Positions 14,419-22,953 of a DNA stretch of 23,798 nucleotides are shown one piece after another. Below the pieces are notes generated by a model that saw only the letters and a list, made by a program, of their open reading frames with translations, searched no databases and was not told the DNA's origin. Each line of letters begins with the position of its first letter. Position 1 is the first letter of the stretch. The translations under genes and the position numbers were made by a program. Source of the stretch: an uncultured Phascolarctobacterium sp. Lineage in GTDB: Bacteria > Bacillota > Negativicutes > Acidaminococcales > Acidaminococcaceae. The DNA is taken from NCBI GenBank assembly GCA_900553055.1, contig USBV01000004.1, positions 1-23,798 on the forward strand, given 5' to 3'.

Positions 14419-16068
14419 ATGGCATTTGAAGAAATTAAGGCTGGTTTAGCAAAATACGCCGCTGACGTTGAAGCTAAACTGGTAAAAAACCCTGAACGCG
14501 CAAACCTGGTTCCTAACAGACTGTACACCCCGATTGATCTTGGTGAAGATTTTGACTACATGACCAAATTGGGCTTCCCTGGTGAATATCCTTACACCCG
14601 TGGCGTACAACCCACCATGTATCGTGGCCGTTTCTGGACCATGCGTATGTATGCTGGTTTCTCCACCGCTGAAGAATCCAACAAACGTTATCGTTACCTG
14701 CTGGCTAACGGTGGTTCCGGCCTGTCCTGCGCATTCGACCTGCCGACCCAAATCGGTTATGATTCCACCGATCCGATGGCTGAAGGCGAAGTTGGTAAAG
14801 TAGGCGTAGCTATTGACTCCCTGGCAGATATGGAAATCCTGTTTGACCAAATCTCTTTGGACAAAGTTTCCACCTCTATGACCATCAACGCTCCTGCTTC
14901 CGTACTGCTGGCTATGTACATTGCAGTTGCTGAAAAACAAGGCGTTTCCGCTGACAAACTGCGCGGCACCATTCAGAACGATATTCTGAAAGAGTATGCA
15001 GCTCGCGGCACCTACATTTTCCCGCCGAAACCCTCCATGCGTTTGATCACCAATATTTTCGAATATTGCTCCAAGAACGTACCCCTGTGGAACACCATCT
15101 CCATTTCCGGTTACCACATTCGTGAAGCTGGTTCCACCGCTTCTCAAGAAATCGCATTCACCATCGCTGACGGCATTGCTTATGTAGAAGCTGCTATCAA
15201 AGCTGGTCTGGACGTTGACGCTTTCGCTGGCCGTCTGTCCTTCTTCTGGAATGCTCATAACAACGTACTTGAAGAAGTTGCTAAATTCCGCGCTTCTCGT
15301 CGTGTATGGTCCAAAGTTATGAAAGAGCGTTTTGGCGCTAAGAAAGCTAAATCCATGATGCTGCGCGTTCATACCCAAACCGCTGGCTCCATGCTGACCG
15401 CTCAACAACCGAACAACAACATCGTTCGTGTTGCTCTGCAAACCGCTGCTGCTGTTATGGGTGGCACCCAATCCCTGCACACCAACTCCAAGGACGAAGC
15501 TTTGGCACTGCCGACCACTGAGTCTGTAACCATCGCTCTGCGTACCCAACAAATCGTTGCTTACGAATCCGGCCTGGCTGACACCGTTGACCCGTTGGGC
15601 GGCTCCTACTATGTAGAAGCTCTGACCGACAAGATCGAGAAAGAAGCTTGGGAATACATCGAAAAGATCGACGAAATTGGTGGCGCTCCGGAAGCTATCG
15701 CTAAAGGCTACATCCAAAAAGAAATTCAAGATTCCGCTTACAAATGGCAAATGGAAATTGAAAAAGGCGACCGTATCATCGTTGGCGTTAACAAATTCAC
15801 CCAAGAGGAAGAACCTCCGAAGAACCTGCTGCGCGTAGACGGCTCTGTAGGCAAACTGCAAGCTGAAAAGATTGCTGCTCTGAAAGCTCGCCGCGACAAC
15901 GCTGCTGTTGAAGCTGCTCTGAAAGCTTTGGAAGCTGGTTGCGCAGACGAATCTGTAAACCTGATGCCTTTGATCCTCGACGCAGTTCGTGCATATGCTA
16001 CCGAAGGTGAAATCTGCGGCGTTATGAGAAAAGTATTCGGCGAATACCAACCTCATACCACTCTCTAA
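14419..16068 (+). CDS. Methylmalonyl-CoA mutase, large (catalytic) subunit
   Basis: A 549-residue TIM-barrel subunit of adenosylcobalamin-dependent methylmalonyl-CoA mutase, interconverting succinyl-CoA and (R)-methylmalonyl-CoA. The enzyme is of the split type: this gene has the barrel, the next has the B12 domain. Visible family stretches are [29 protein letters not shown]-like [56 protein letters not shown], and [18 protein letters not shown] near residue 355. The start ATG has a strong AAGGAGG nine bases upstream; an in-frame ATG at 14359 has none. Gln is CAA in nearly every case. A MeaB chaperone two genes downstream supports this function. Family members also include isobutyryl-CoA mutase, but the pathway around it makes methylmalonyl-CoA the clear substrate. 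Confidence 0.95.
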   Translation: MAFEEIKAGLAKYAADVEAKLVKNPERANLVPNRLYTPIDLGEDFDYMTKLGFPGEYPYTRGVQPTMYRGRFWTMRMYAGFSTAEESNKRYRYLLANGGSGLSCAFDLPTQIGYDSTDPMAEGEVGKVGVAIDSLADMEILFDQISLDKVSTSMTINAPASVLLAMYIAVAEKQGVSADKLRGTIQNDILKEYAARGTYIFPPKPSMRLITNIFEYCSKNVPLWNTISISGYHIREAGSTASQEIAFTIADGIAYVEAAIKAGLDVDAFAGRLSFFWNAHNNVLEEVAKFRASRRVWSKVMKERFGAKKAKSMMLRVHTQTAGSMLTAQQPNNNIVRVALQTAAAVMGGTQSLHTNSKDEALALPTTESVTIALRTQQIVAYESGLADTVDPLGGSYYVEALTDKIEKEAWEYIEKIDEIGGAPEAIAKGYIQKEIQDSAYKWQMEIEKGDRIIVGVNKFTQEEEPPKNLLRVDGSVGKLQAEKIAALKARRDNAAVEAALKALEAGCADESVNLMPLILDAVRAYATEGEICGVMRKVFGEYQPHTTL

Positions 16069-16103
16069 TTTGTAAACACTAACATATACGGAGGTATTTT
16101 ACA

Positions 16104-16493
16104 ATGGCTAACATTAAAGTTTTAGTTGCTAAACCCGGTCTGGACGGCCATGACCGCGGTGCTAAAGTAGTTGCTCGTGCTCTGCGCGACGCTGGTTTCG
16201 AAGTTATCTACACCGGTATCCGTCTGACCCCGGAACAAATCGCTGAAGCTGCTCTGCAAGACGACGTACAAGTTGTTGCTCTGTCCCTGCTGTCCGGCGC
16301 TCACAACACCCTGTTCCCGAAAGTAGTTGAACTGCTGAAGGAAAAAGGCCTGAACGACGTTCTGGTTATCGGCGGCGGCGTTATTCCTGACGCTGACATC
16401 CCCGGCCTGAAAGCTGCTGGCATCGCTGAAGTATTCACTCCTGGCACCCCGACCAGCAAAATTGTTGAATGCATCAACGCTAACGTAAAATAA
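16104..16493 (+). CDS. Methylmalonyl-CoA mutase, small cobalamin-binding subunit
   Basis: A 129-residue B12-binding domain protein. DGHDRG at residues 14-19 is the DxHxxG motif whose His16 replaces dimethylbenzimidazole as the lower ligand of cobalamin. [15 protein letters not shown] and [12 protein letters not shown] are the usual second and third cofactor-binding stretches (SxL and GG). The ATG follows GGAGG (16091-16095). It lies 35 bases after the large subunit and must assemble with it for activity. Codon use is the same extreme type. Confidence 0.95.
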   Translation: MANIKVLVAKPGLDGHDRGAKVVARALRDAGFEVIYTGIRLTPEQIAEAALQDDVQVVALSLLSGAHNTLFPKVVELLKEKGLNDVLVIGGGVIPDADIPGLKAAGIAEVFTPGTPTSKIVECINANVK

Positions 16494-16514
16494 TTTTATC
16501 CCTAACCTATAAGT

Positions 16515-16539
16515 GCAAGCCGGGTTTGTCCCGGCTTGC
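16515..16539 (+). promoter_or_regulatory. Intercistronic hairpin between mutase and MeaB gene
   Basis: Perfect 10-bp stem GCAAGCCGGG (16515-16524) with CCCGGCTTGC (16530-16539), loop TTTGT. Downstream is CTTATC, not a T run, so it may act as a partial terminator or a 3' end stabiliser. The next gene, meaB-like, shows weaker codon bias, consistent with lower expression. Confidence 0.65.
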
Positions 16540-16578
16540 CTTATCAAATATTCACAATCTGACAAGGCGGTGTGAACT

Positions 16579-17517
16579 ATGGAAATAGTAGATAAATTAT
16601 TAAATCATTCTCGTCTTGCATTATCTAAGGCAATCACTGCTGTTGAAAATGAATACGATGACGCTGTCAAAATTATGACAGAGATCTATCCTCATACTGG
16701 TAATGCTTATGTAATTGGTATCACTGGCCCTCCGGGTGCTGGTAAAAGTACTTTAACTGATAAACTTGCTAAAGAATATCGCAAACGCGGTAAAACTGTA
16801 GGCATCGTAGCGATTGACCCCACTAGCCCGTATTCTGGCGGTGCTATTCTTGGTGACCGTATTAGAATGATGGATCTGATGGCGGATGAAGGCATCTTCG
16901 TTCGTTCTATGGCTACCCGTGGCAGCCTTGGCGGCCTGTCTCAAAAAGCAGGTGACGCTGTAAAATTAATGGACGCTTATGGCATGGACGTAATCATTAT
17001 CGAGACCGTAGGTGTAGGCCAATCTGAGGTTGATATTGTTAAGACCGCAGATACCACCATGGTTGTTGTTATCCCCGGTATGGGCGATGACATCCAGGCT
17101 ATTAAAGCAGGTATACTTGAAATCGGTGACCTTTTCACGATTAACAAAGCTGACCGTGAAGGTACAGACAAGCTCAACATTGAGATTGAAATGATGCTCG
17201 AATTAAATCCCGAACATGTTGGCTGGCGTCCTCCGATTAACAGGACCATTGCTAGCAAGGGTGAAGGTATAGAGGCTGTTGTGGACTCCATCGAGGCTCA
17301 CAAGGCATATTTAATTGATTCCGGTAAATTGAACGATATCCGCAAGAAACGTATTAAAAACGAAGTTGAGGCTATGCTCAATGACCGTGTAAATCGCTAC
17401 ATCGACAAAGAAGTTATTCAAACTCAGGAATTTGACGATCTTGTTGTTAAGATGCAATCCCGTGAGATTGAACCTTACTCTGTCGTTGATGATATTGTTG
17501 GTAAAGTTTTGAAATAA
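16579..17517 (+). CDS. meaB: Methylmalonyl-CoA mutase-associated GTPase (MeaB/ArgK family)
   Basis: A 312-residue P-loop GTPase that guards and reactivates methylmalonyl-CoA mutase, gating adenosylcobalamin loading. Motifs: Walker A GPPGAGKST (50-58), AIDPTSPYSGGAILGDRIRM, ETVGVGQSE (switch region), and TINKADREGTDK (the NKxD guanine-specificity motif). The start follows AAGGCGGTG. The gene lies next to both mutase subunits, its normal place. Two of six Gln codons are CAG, while the surrounding genes use almost only CAA, fitting a chaperone needed in smaller amounts. Confidence 0.93.
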   Translation: MEIVDKLLNHSRLALSKAITAVENEYDDAVKIMTEIYPHTGNAYVIGITGPPGAGKSTLTDKLAKEYRKRGKTVGIVAIDPTSPYSGGAILGDRIRMMDLMADEGIFVRSMATRGSLGGLSQKAGDAVKLMDAYGMDVIIIETVGVGQSEVDIVKTADTTMVVVIPGMGDDIQAIKAGILEIGDLFTINKADREGTDKLNIEIEMMLELNPEHVGWRPPINRTIASKGEGIEAVVDSIEAHKAYLIDSGKLNDIRKKRIKNEVEAMLNDRVNRYIDKEVIQTQEFDDLVVKMQSREIEPYSVVDDIVGKVLK

Positions 17518-17553
17518 AACCACCAAAATTACATTTTTTAGGAGGAATTTATT

Positions 17554-17985
17554 ATGGCATTCAAAACTATTTGCGTTGACCACATCGGCGTAGCTTGCGC
17601 TGGTACTCTGGAAGAAGCTGCTAAAATTTACACTGAGGCTCTGGGCTTAAAAGCTACCGGTACCGAAGAAGTTAAAGAACAAGGCGTTGCTACCATTTTC
17701 GTTCCCTGCGGCGAAACCCTGATCGAACTCCTCGTTGACATTACCGAAAACGGCGATGGCCCTATCGGCAAATATGTTGCTAAGAACGGCCCTGGCATCC
17801 AACATATGGCTCTGCGCGTTGACGACATCAAAGCTGCTATTGCTGACCTGCAAGCTGCTGGCGTTCGCATGATCGACAAAGCTCCCCGCAATGGTGCTGG
17901 CCAAATGAAGATTGCTTTCATTCATCCGAAATCTGCTGGCTGCCTGTTGGAAATCTGCCAACCCATGGCTACCTATGTTGACTAA
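17554..17985 (+). CDS. Methylmalonyl-CoA epimerase
   Basis: A 143-residue glyoxalase-fold metal enzyme that converts (R)- to (S)-methylmalonyl-CoA, the form used by the decarboxylase. Likely metal ligands are His10 (CVDHIGVA), His84 (IQHMALRV) and Glu133 (LLEICQ), with Glu58 or a nearby residue as the fourth. NGPGIQH and HPKSAGCLLEI are typical of the family. ATG follows AGGAGGAA. The gene sits between the mutase chaperone and the decarboxylase alpha subunit, in pathway order. Confidence 0.93.
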   Translation: MAFKTICVDHIGVACAGTLEEAAKIYTEALGLKATGTEEVKEQGVATIFVPCGETLIELLVDITENGDGPIGKYVAKNGPGIQHMALRVDDIKAAIADLQAAGVRMIDKAPRNGAGQMKIAFIHPKSAGCLLEICQPMATYVD

Positions 17986-18042
17986 TTTACAAGCTTAGCT
18001 GGTAAATTAAAAGATTTAGGTTAAATTATTTTTGATACATTG

Positions 18043-18075
18043 TGCTGAAGGCATACAAGTGATATGCCTTCAGCA
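18043..18075 (+). promoter_or_regulatory. Intercistronic hairpin before mmdA
   Basis: Perfect 13-bp stem TGCTGAAGGCATA (18043-18055) with TATGCCTTCAGCA (18063-18075), 7-base loop CAAGTGA. The following bases are mixed A/T without a T run. It is the longest perfect stem in the operon. Confidence 0.7.
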
Positions 18076-18120
18076 TATGTATATAAATTTGTTCTCCCAA
18101 ATATGATGGAGGTGTAAGAT

Positions 18121-19639
18121 TTGTCTACTCAAGAAAGAATTGAGAAAATGCTCAAAAAAGCCGAAGTAATTCTGGCTGCTGGCGGCGAAAAACGTGTTGC
18201 TAAACAACATGAAGCTGGCAAAATGACTGCTCGCGAAAGAATCGCTGCACTGCTCGACGAAGGTTCCTTCGTAGAATTGGACCGTTTCGTTCGTCATCGT
18301 TGCACCAACTTCGGTCAAGAAAAGAAAGAACTTCCGGGTGAAGGCGTTACCACCGGTTACGGCACTGTAGATGGCCGTCTGGTTTATGTATTCGCACAAG
18401 ACTTCACTGTAGAAGGCGGCTCTCTTGGCGAAATGCATGCTGCTAAGATTGTTAAGGTTCAACGCCTGGCTCTGAAAATGGGCGCTCCGTTGGTTGGCCT
18501 GAACGATTCCGGCGGTGCTCGTATCCAAGAAGCTATCGACGCTCTGGCTGGCTATGGTAAGATCTTCTTCGAAAACACCATCGCTTCCGGCGTTATTCCC
18601 CAAATTTCCGCTATCATGGGTCCCTCCGCAGGCGGCGCTGTATACAGCCCTGCTCTGACCGACTTCATCTACATGGTTAAGAACACCTCCAAGATGTTCA
18701 TTACCGGCCCTGCAGTTGTTAAGTCCGTAACCGGTGAAGACGTAACCCAAGAACAATTGGGCGGCGCTATGACCCACAACAGCACTTCCGGTGTTGCTCA
18801 CTTCGCTGCTGAAAACGACGAAGACTGCCTGCAACAAATCCGTTACCTGCTCAGCTTCCTGCCCTCCAACAACATGGAAGGTGCTCCGATTGTTGAAACT
18901 GGTGACGATCCGATGCGTACCGACGACAAACTGAACACTCTGTTGCCGGACAACTCCAACCAAGCATACGATATGTATGAAGTTATCAAATCCATCGTTG
19001 ATAACGGCGAATTCTATGAAAACCAAAAATACTGGGCAACCAACATCATCACTTGCTTTGCTCGTATGGATGGTCAAACCATCGGTATCATTGCTAACCA
19101 ACCGAAAGTTATGGCTGGATATCGATGCCTCGGACAAGGCGGCTCGTTTCATCCGCTTCTGCGACGCTTTCGGCATTCCTCTGCTGAACCTGGTTGACGT
19201 TCCTGGCTTCCTGCCTGGCTGCAACCAAGAATACGGCGGCATCATCCGTCACGGCGCTAAGATGCTGTATGCTTACTCCGAAGCAACTGTTCCCAAAATT
19301 ACTCTGGTAACCCGTAAAGCTTACGGCGGTTCCTACCTGGCAATGTGCTCTCAAGACCTGGGCGCTGACCAAGTTATTGCATGGCCGACCGCTGAAATCG
19401 CTGTAATGGGTCCTGCTGGCGCTGCTAACATCATCTTCAAGAAAGATCCTGATGTTGAAGCTAAGACCAAAGAATACATCGAGAACTTCGCTACTCCGTA
19501 CCAAGCAGCAATGCGCGGCATGGTTGACATGGTTATCGAACCGAAAAACTCTCGTCCCACCATCATCAACGCTCTGCAAATGCTGGAAAGCAAACGCGAA
19601 ACCCGTCCGGCAAAACGCCACGGCAACATTCCTTTGTAA
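18121..19639 (+). pseudogene. mmdA: Methylmalonyl-CoA decarboxylase alpha subunit, interrupted by a frameshift
   Basis: Carboxyltransferase subunit that moves CO2 from (S)-methylmalonyl-CoA to biotin on the gamma subunit. It starts at TTG 18121 behind GGAGGTG. The first frame runs to 19197 and ends with unrelated residues after QPKVMAG; the rest of the protein continues in the +1 frame to 19639 ([67 protein letters not shown]). Relatives read AG[CV]LDI here, so bases for Gly, Cys and Leu are missing: eight bases lost at about 19115-19118, where CTGG occurs. With them restored the product would be 508 residues, about the normal length. The first frame keeps LNDSGGARIQEA and GPSAGGAVYSPAL intact. 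Codon use is the same in both halves, so decay is very recent or the change is a sequence error. Confidence 0.85.
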
Positions 19640-19694
19640 TTCACAAGCTGCTTAGCGCTTAAACCCTATTTTAAGATAAGATGAGGTGAAATAA

Positions 19695-20048
19695 ATGGGT
19701 CCTGTTACCACTAACCCTTGGCTGATCGCTCTGATCAACATGACCATCGTATTCGGCGTTCTGATTGCGTTGGGCGTTATGATGAGCCTTCTGCAAGTAA
19801 TCGATCCGACTAAAAAAAAAGTTGCTAAACCGGCAGTAGCTCCTACCCCGGCAGCAGCTCCGGCACCGGCAGCAGTTGCTGCTGCACCGGTACAAGATGA
19901 CAGCGAAATTATCGCTGTTATCGCAGCAGCAGTAGCAGCATGCGGTTGCAGCGCTGAACAAATCGCTTGCATCCGTCGTGTAAAATCCGATGCTTGGAAT
20001 GTAAATGCTCGTGCTGAAGCTATCAGCGTTCGTAAAGAATGCTTCTAA
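19695..20048 (+). CDS. mmdD: Methylmalonyl-CoA decarboxylase delta subunit
   Basis: A 117-residue OadG/MmdD-like subunit that helps assemble the decarboxylase. One membrane helix is seen at about residues 10-34 (LIALINMTIVFGVLIALGVMM), then a charged KKK, a Pro/Ala-rich flexible linker, and a C-terminal domain with DDSEIIAVIAAAVAAC, which is typical for the part that contacts the alpha subunit. The start follows GATGAGGTGA. It is placed directly after mmdA, as in Veillonella. No separate mmdE-type gene is seen. Confidence 0.88.
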   Translation: MGPVTTNPWLIALINMTIVFGVLIALGVMMSLLQVIDPTKKKVAKPAVAPTPAAAPAPAAVAAAPVQDDSEIIAVIAAAVAACGCSAEQIACIRRVKSDAWNVNARAEAISVRKECF

Positions 20049-20127
20049 TGCTCTAATGCATTAAAGATTTGCAAGTTTGCAATTTTAATTTTTAAAAAAA
20101 ATCGAGATTTTAAGGAGGATTATATCC

Positions 20128-20463
20128 ATGAAAAAGTATACTATCACCGTTAATGGTACCGCATACGAAGTTGAAGTTGAAGAAGCTGGCGTTGTAGCTT
20201 CTGCTCCGAAAGCTGCTCCGGCTCCGAAAGCTGCTGCTCCGGTTGCTGCTGGCGCTACCACCGTTTCCGCTCCGATGCCCGGCAAAGTTCTGTCCGTTAA
20301 CGTTAAAGTTGGTGACGCAGTTAAAGCTGGCGACGTTCTGATGATTCTGGAAGCTATGAAGATGCAAAACGAAATCATGGCTCCGGCTGACGGCACTGTA
20401 TCCGACGTTCGCGTTTCCGCAGGCCAAACTGTTGGTACCGGCGACGTTATGATCGTTATGTAA
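20128..20463 (+). CDS. mmdC: Methylmalonyl-CoA decarboxylase gamma subunit (biotin carboxyl carrier)
   Basis: A 111-residue biotin carrier protein. N-terminal part MKKYTITVNGTAYEVEVEE, then an Ala/Pro-rich hinge (about 24-45), then a biotinyl domain from SAPMPGKVLSV with EAMKM at residues 75-79; Lys78 carries biotin. The hinge lets biotin swing between the alpha subunit and the membrane beta subunit. ATG follows AAGGAGG. Biotin demand links this gene to bioB at 4941-5915, which is under BirA control. Confidence 0.94.
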   Translation: MKKYTITVNGTAYEVEVEEAGVVASAPKAAPAPKAAAPVAAGATTVSAPMPGKVLSVNVKVGDAVKAGDVLMILEAMKMQNEIMAPADGTVSDVRVSAGQTVGTGDVMIVM

Positions 20464-20520
20464 TTTTTAGCTGATAGTTCGCAATATCAGTTTTAAATTA
20501 ACTTAGTACCCTGATCCTTT

Positions 20521-20547
20521 GGAGGGCCTCTATCCCGGAGGCCTTCC
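20521..20547 (+). promoter_or_regulatory. Intercistronic hairpin between mmdC and mmdB
   Basis: 10-bp stem with one G-T pair (20521-20530, GGAGGGCCTC, with 20538-20547, GAGGCCTTCC), 7-base loop. No T run follows. Its place between the small carrier gene and the membrane pump gene suggests a role in setting relative expression. Confidence 0.65.
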
Positions 20548-20574
20548 ACAAATTGAAAATTGGGAGGATATTAA

Positions 20575-21702
20575 ATGGAAGCATTTCTCGTTGCTTTAGC
20601 ATCCGTTTGGGCAGATTCCGGTTTCTCCGCTCTGACTGGCGGCCATGTTATCATGATCATCGTTGGTCTTGTTCTTCTGTACATGGCTATCGGCAAAGGC
20701 TTTGAGCCCCTGCTGCTCTCTCCGATCGCTTTTGGTTGTATTCTGGCTAACATTCCTAAAAACGGTTTCGAACAACCTGGCGTTATGTCCGTAATCGCAT
20801 ACGGCATTCACCACGAAGTATTCCCTCCGTTGATCTTCTTGGGCGTAGGCGCTATGACCGACTTCGGTCCTCTGCTGGCTAACCCCAAAACCTTGCTGCT
20901 TGGTGCTGCTGCACAAGGCGGTGTATTCGTAGCTCTGCTCGGCGCTATGTTGCTGGGCTTCTCCGTACAAGAAGCTGCTGCTATCGGTATCATCGGTGGT
21001 GCTGACGGCCCGACTTCTATCTACCTGGCTGCTAAAATGGCTCCCCAACTGTTGGGCGCTATCGCTGTAGCTGCTTATTCCTACATGTCTCTGGTTCCCC
21101 TGATTCAGCCTCCTATCATGATGCTGTGCACCACTGAACATGACCGCAAGATCGTTATGAAACAATTGCGTCCGGTTTCTCGTTTCGAAAAGATCGCATT
21201 CCCCATCATGTGCACCATCATCATCTCCTTGCTGTTACCTTCCGTAACCGCATTAATTGGTATGCTGATGCTTGGTAACCTGTTCAAAGAAGCAGGCTGC
21301 TTGGATCGTCTGTCTGACACCGCTCAAAACGCTATGATGAACATCGTAACCATCATGCTGGCTACTGGTACTGGCTGCACCATGTCCGCTGAGTCTTTCT
21401 TGAACTATCAAACCATCCTGATCATCTGCTTGGGCCTGGTAGCATTCATTGCTGGTACTGCAATGGGCGCTCTTTTCGGTACCCTGATGTGCAAACTGGA
21501 TGGCGGCCAAACCAACCCGCTGATCGGTTCTGCAGGCGTATCTGCAGTTCCTATGGCTGCTCGTGTATCTCAAAAAGTTGGCCAAAAATGCAATCCTGCT
21601 AACTTCCTGCTGATGCATGCTATGGGCCCGAACGTTGCAGGCGTTATTGGTACCGCAGTTGCAGCTGGTACCATGCTGGCTATGATTGGTCCTGTTAAAT
21701 AA
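20575..21702 (+). CDS. mmdB: Methylmalonyl-CoA decarboxylase beta subunit, Na+-pumping membrane protein
   Basis: A 375-residue multi-helix inner-membrane protein of the OadB/MmdB/GcdB family. It decarboxylates carboxybiotin and exports Na+, turning decarboxylation energy into a sodium gradient. Family marks are [18 protein letters not shown] near residue 97, [15 protein letters not shown] with the conserved Asp144 of the GGADGPT motif used in Na+ transport, and a late GNVAGVIG-like stretch read as [17 protein letters not shown]. The start ATG follows GGGAGGA. It is the last gene of the operon; a strong terminator lies 22 bases after the stop. Confidence 0.95.
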   Translation: MEAFLVALASVWADSGFSALTGGHVIMIIVGLVLLYMAIGKGFEPLLLSPIAFGCILANIPKNGFEQPGVMSVIAYGIHHEVFPPLIFLGVGAMTDFGPLLANPKTLLLGAAAQGGVFVALLGAMLLGFSVQEAAAIGIIGGADGPTSIYLAAKMAPQLLGAIAVAAYSYMSLVPLIQPPIMMLCTTEHDRKIVMKQLRPVSRFEKIAFPIMCTIIISLLLPSVTALIGMLMLGNLFKEAGCLDRLSDTAQNAMMNIVTIMLATGTGCTMSAESFLNYQTILIICLGLVAFIAGTAMGALFGTLMCKLDGGQTNPLIGSAGVSAVPMAARVSQKVGQKCNPANFLLMHAMGPNVAGVIGTAVAAGTMLAMIGPVK

Positions 21703-21723
21703 TTTTCCACTGCAACTCCCCTA

Positions 21724-21753
21724 AGAGGGTGCGCGAAGCGCACCCTCTTTTTT
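21724..21753 (+). terminator. Rho-independent terminator of the propionate operon
   Basis: Perfect 11-bp GC-rich stem AGAGGGTGCGC (21724-21734) with GCGCACCCTCT (21738-21748), loop GAA, followed by TTTTT. It marks the end of the operon. Confidence 0.94.
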
Positions 21754-21807
21754 ATGTTTTTTTGCCAAAGTGTCATAAAAAAGACATATCTTCTTGGTAT
21801 GATTATT

Positions 21808-21837
21808 TTGACCTCAAAAGGAGGAAAGGTATATAAT
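21808..21837 (+). promoter_or_regulatory. Promoter of the MacA/MacB-like efflux operon
   Basis: TTGACC (21808-21813), 18-base spacer, TATAAT (21832-21837), about 30 bases before the start. A ribosome-binding-site look-alike, AAAGGAGGAAAGG, falls inside the spacer, and no gene follows it directly, so it is probably incidental. Confidence 0.7.
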
Positions 21838-21867
21838 AAAAAGAAAATAGATAAATGAGGGATTGCT

Positions 21868-22941
21868 ATGTTGAAGTTTTTACAAAAAAATAAGTATATG
21901 ATTATCGTAGCAGCCTTGGTGCTTGCCGGCAGCTACGGCGGCTACAAATATTATCAAAGCACGCAAGCGGAGGCGCAAACGGTGAAGATTGGCCGCGTTA
22001 CCCGTGGCGACTTAACAGAAACAGTATCTGCTACAGGCTCCTTGACCGCGCTGGATAATGTGGACATTAGCTCCAAGATTACCGGTCGCATCGTGGAGGT
22101 TTTGGTGAAGGAGAATCAGCATGTTAACGCTGGCGATGTTTTGGTTCGTTTGGATGCAACCTCTTTAAAGGCTACGCTGGCGCAAATGCAGGCCAAGCTG
22201 ACCAATGCCCAGCTCACCTATAAGCGTGACCGTGATTTGCTCAATCGTGGTGCGATTAGCCAGGCAACCTATGATGCAGCCTATGCCGACTATTTGGTGG
22301 CCTTGAGCAATTACGAAAAGGCTGCCTCCGATGTTAACGATACTGTGATTACCACACCCATCAGTGGTTATATTATCGGTAAGCCCACGCCCGTAGGCCA
22401 AACCATCAGCTCCGGTATCAGCACTCCTCAGGTTATCATGAGTGTTGCTACCCTGGATAATATGGAAATCGAAGCTCTGGTGGACGAGTCCGATATTGGT
22501 CAGGTTAAGGAAGGACAAAAGGTGAAGTTCACTGTGGACGCTTATCCCGAAGAAACCTTTACGGGCACGGTGCGTCTGCTTTCTAAAAAAGCAACTACGG
22601 AAAATAACGTTATTTATTATAAGGTTTATGTAACTGTTGATGATGCCAAGGGCAAGCTGCTGCCGACCATGACTGCTCGCGCTGATTTTATTATTAGCGA
22701 GGCAAAGGATGTAACCATGGTGCCACTGAATTGTGTTTATACCGAAGGCAAGCGTCGTTATGTAAAGGTCTACAACGAGAAGACCAAGGAAACCAAGGAT
22801 GTGGAGGTAACCCTTGGCTTGAGCAATGATAGCAATATTATTGTAACCGGTGCTACCTTGCAGGAGGGCGAGAAGCTGCTGGTGAAGAAGGCTGTGGCTA
22901 AGCAGACGAATAGTAACCGGATGGGGCCGCCCATGCATTAA
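21868..22941 (+). CDS. Periplasmic adaptor (membrane fusion) subunit of an ABC efflux system, MacA-like
   Basis: A 357-residue protein of the HlyD/RND-type adaptor family. The N terminus has one membrane anchor (about 9-24: KYMIIVAALVLAGSYGG). Next come a lipoyl half-motif (SSKITGRIVEVLVKENQHVNAGDVLVRLD), a coiled-coil hairpin (about 98-150, SLKATLAQMQAKLTNAQLTYKRDRD), the second lipoyl half (TTPISGYIIGKPTPVGQTI), and a beta-barrel domain (DESDIGQVKEGQKVKFTVDAYPEETFTG). It links the inner-membrane MacB-type ABC pump encoded next to an outer-membrane channel, fitting a bacterium with two membranes such as the Negativicutes. Gln codons are a mix of CAA and CAG, unlike the preceding operon. Confidence 0.88.
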   Translation: MLKFLQKNKYMIIVAALVLAGSYGGYKYYQSTQAEAQTVKIGRVTRGDLTETVSATGSLTALDNVDISSKITGRIVEVLVKENQHVNAGDVLVRLDATSLKATLAQMQAKLTNAQLTYKRDRDLLNRGAISQATYDAAYADYLVALSNYEKAASDVNDTVITTPISGYIIGKPTPVGQTISSGISTPQVIMSVATLDNMEIEALVDESDIGQVKEGQKVKFTVDAYPEETFTGTVRLLSKKATTENNVIYYKVYVTVDDAKGKLLPTMTARADFIISEAKDVTMVPLNCVYTEGKRRYVKVYNEKTKETKDVEVTLGLSNDSNIIVTGATLQEGEKLLVKKAVAKQTNSNRMGPPMH

Positions 22942-22953
22942 GGAGTGATCGCT

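Noticed and set aside
12653..16056. Very long open frames on the minus strand opposite the CoA-transferase and mutase genes (over 500 codons each)
   Set aside because: They arise because the plus-strand genes avoid TTA, CTA and TCA codons, so no antisense stops occur. The products look like low-complexity Asn/Phe/Ser-rich sequence and resemble no family.
19090..19200. Programmed ribosomal frameshift in mmdA
   Set aside because: No slippery site or following structure is seen, and a +1 shift would still lack the Gly-Cys-Leu residues of the conserved core. A deletion explains the data better.
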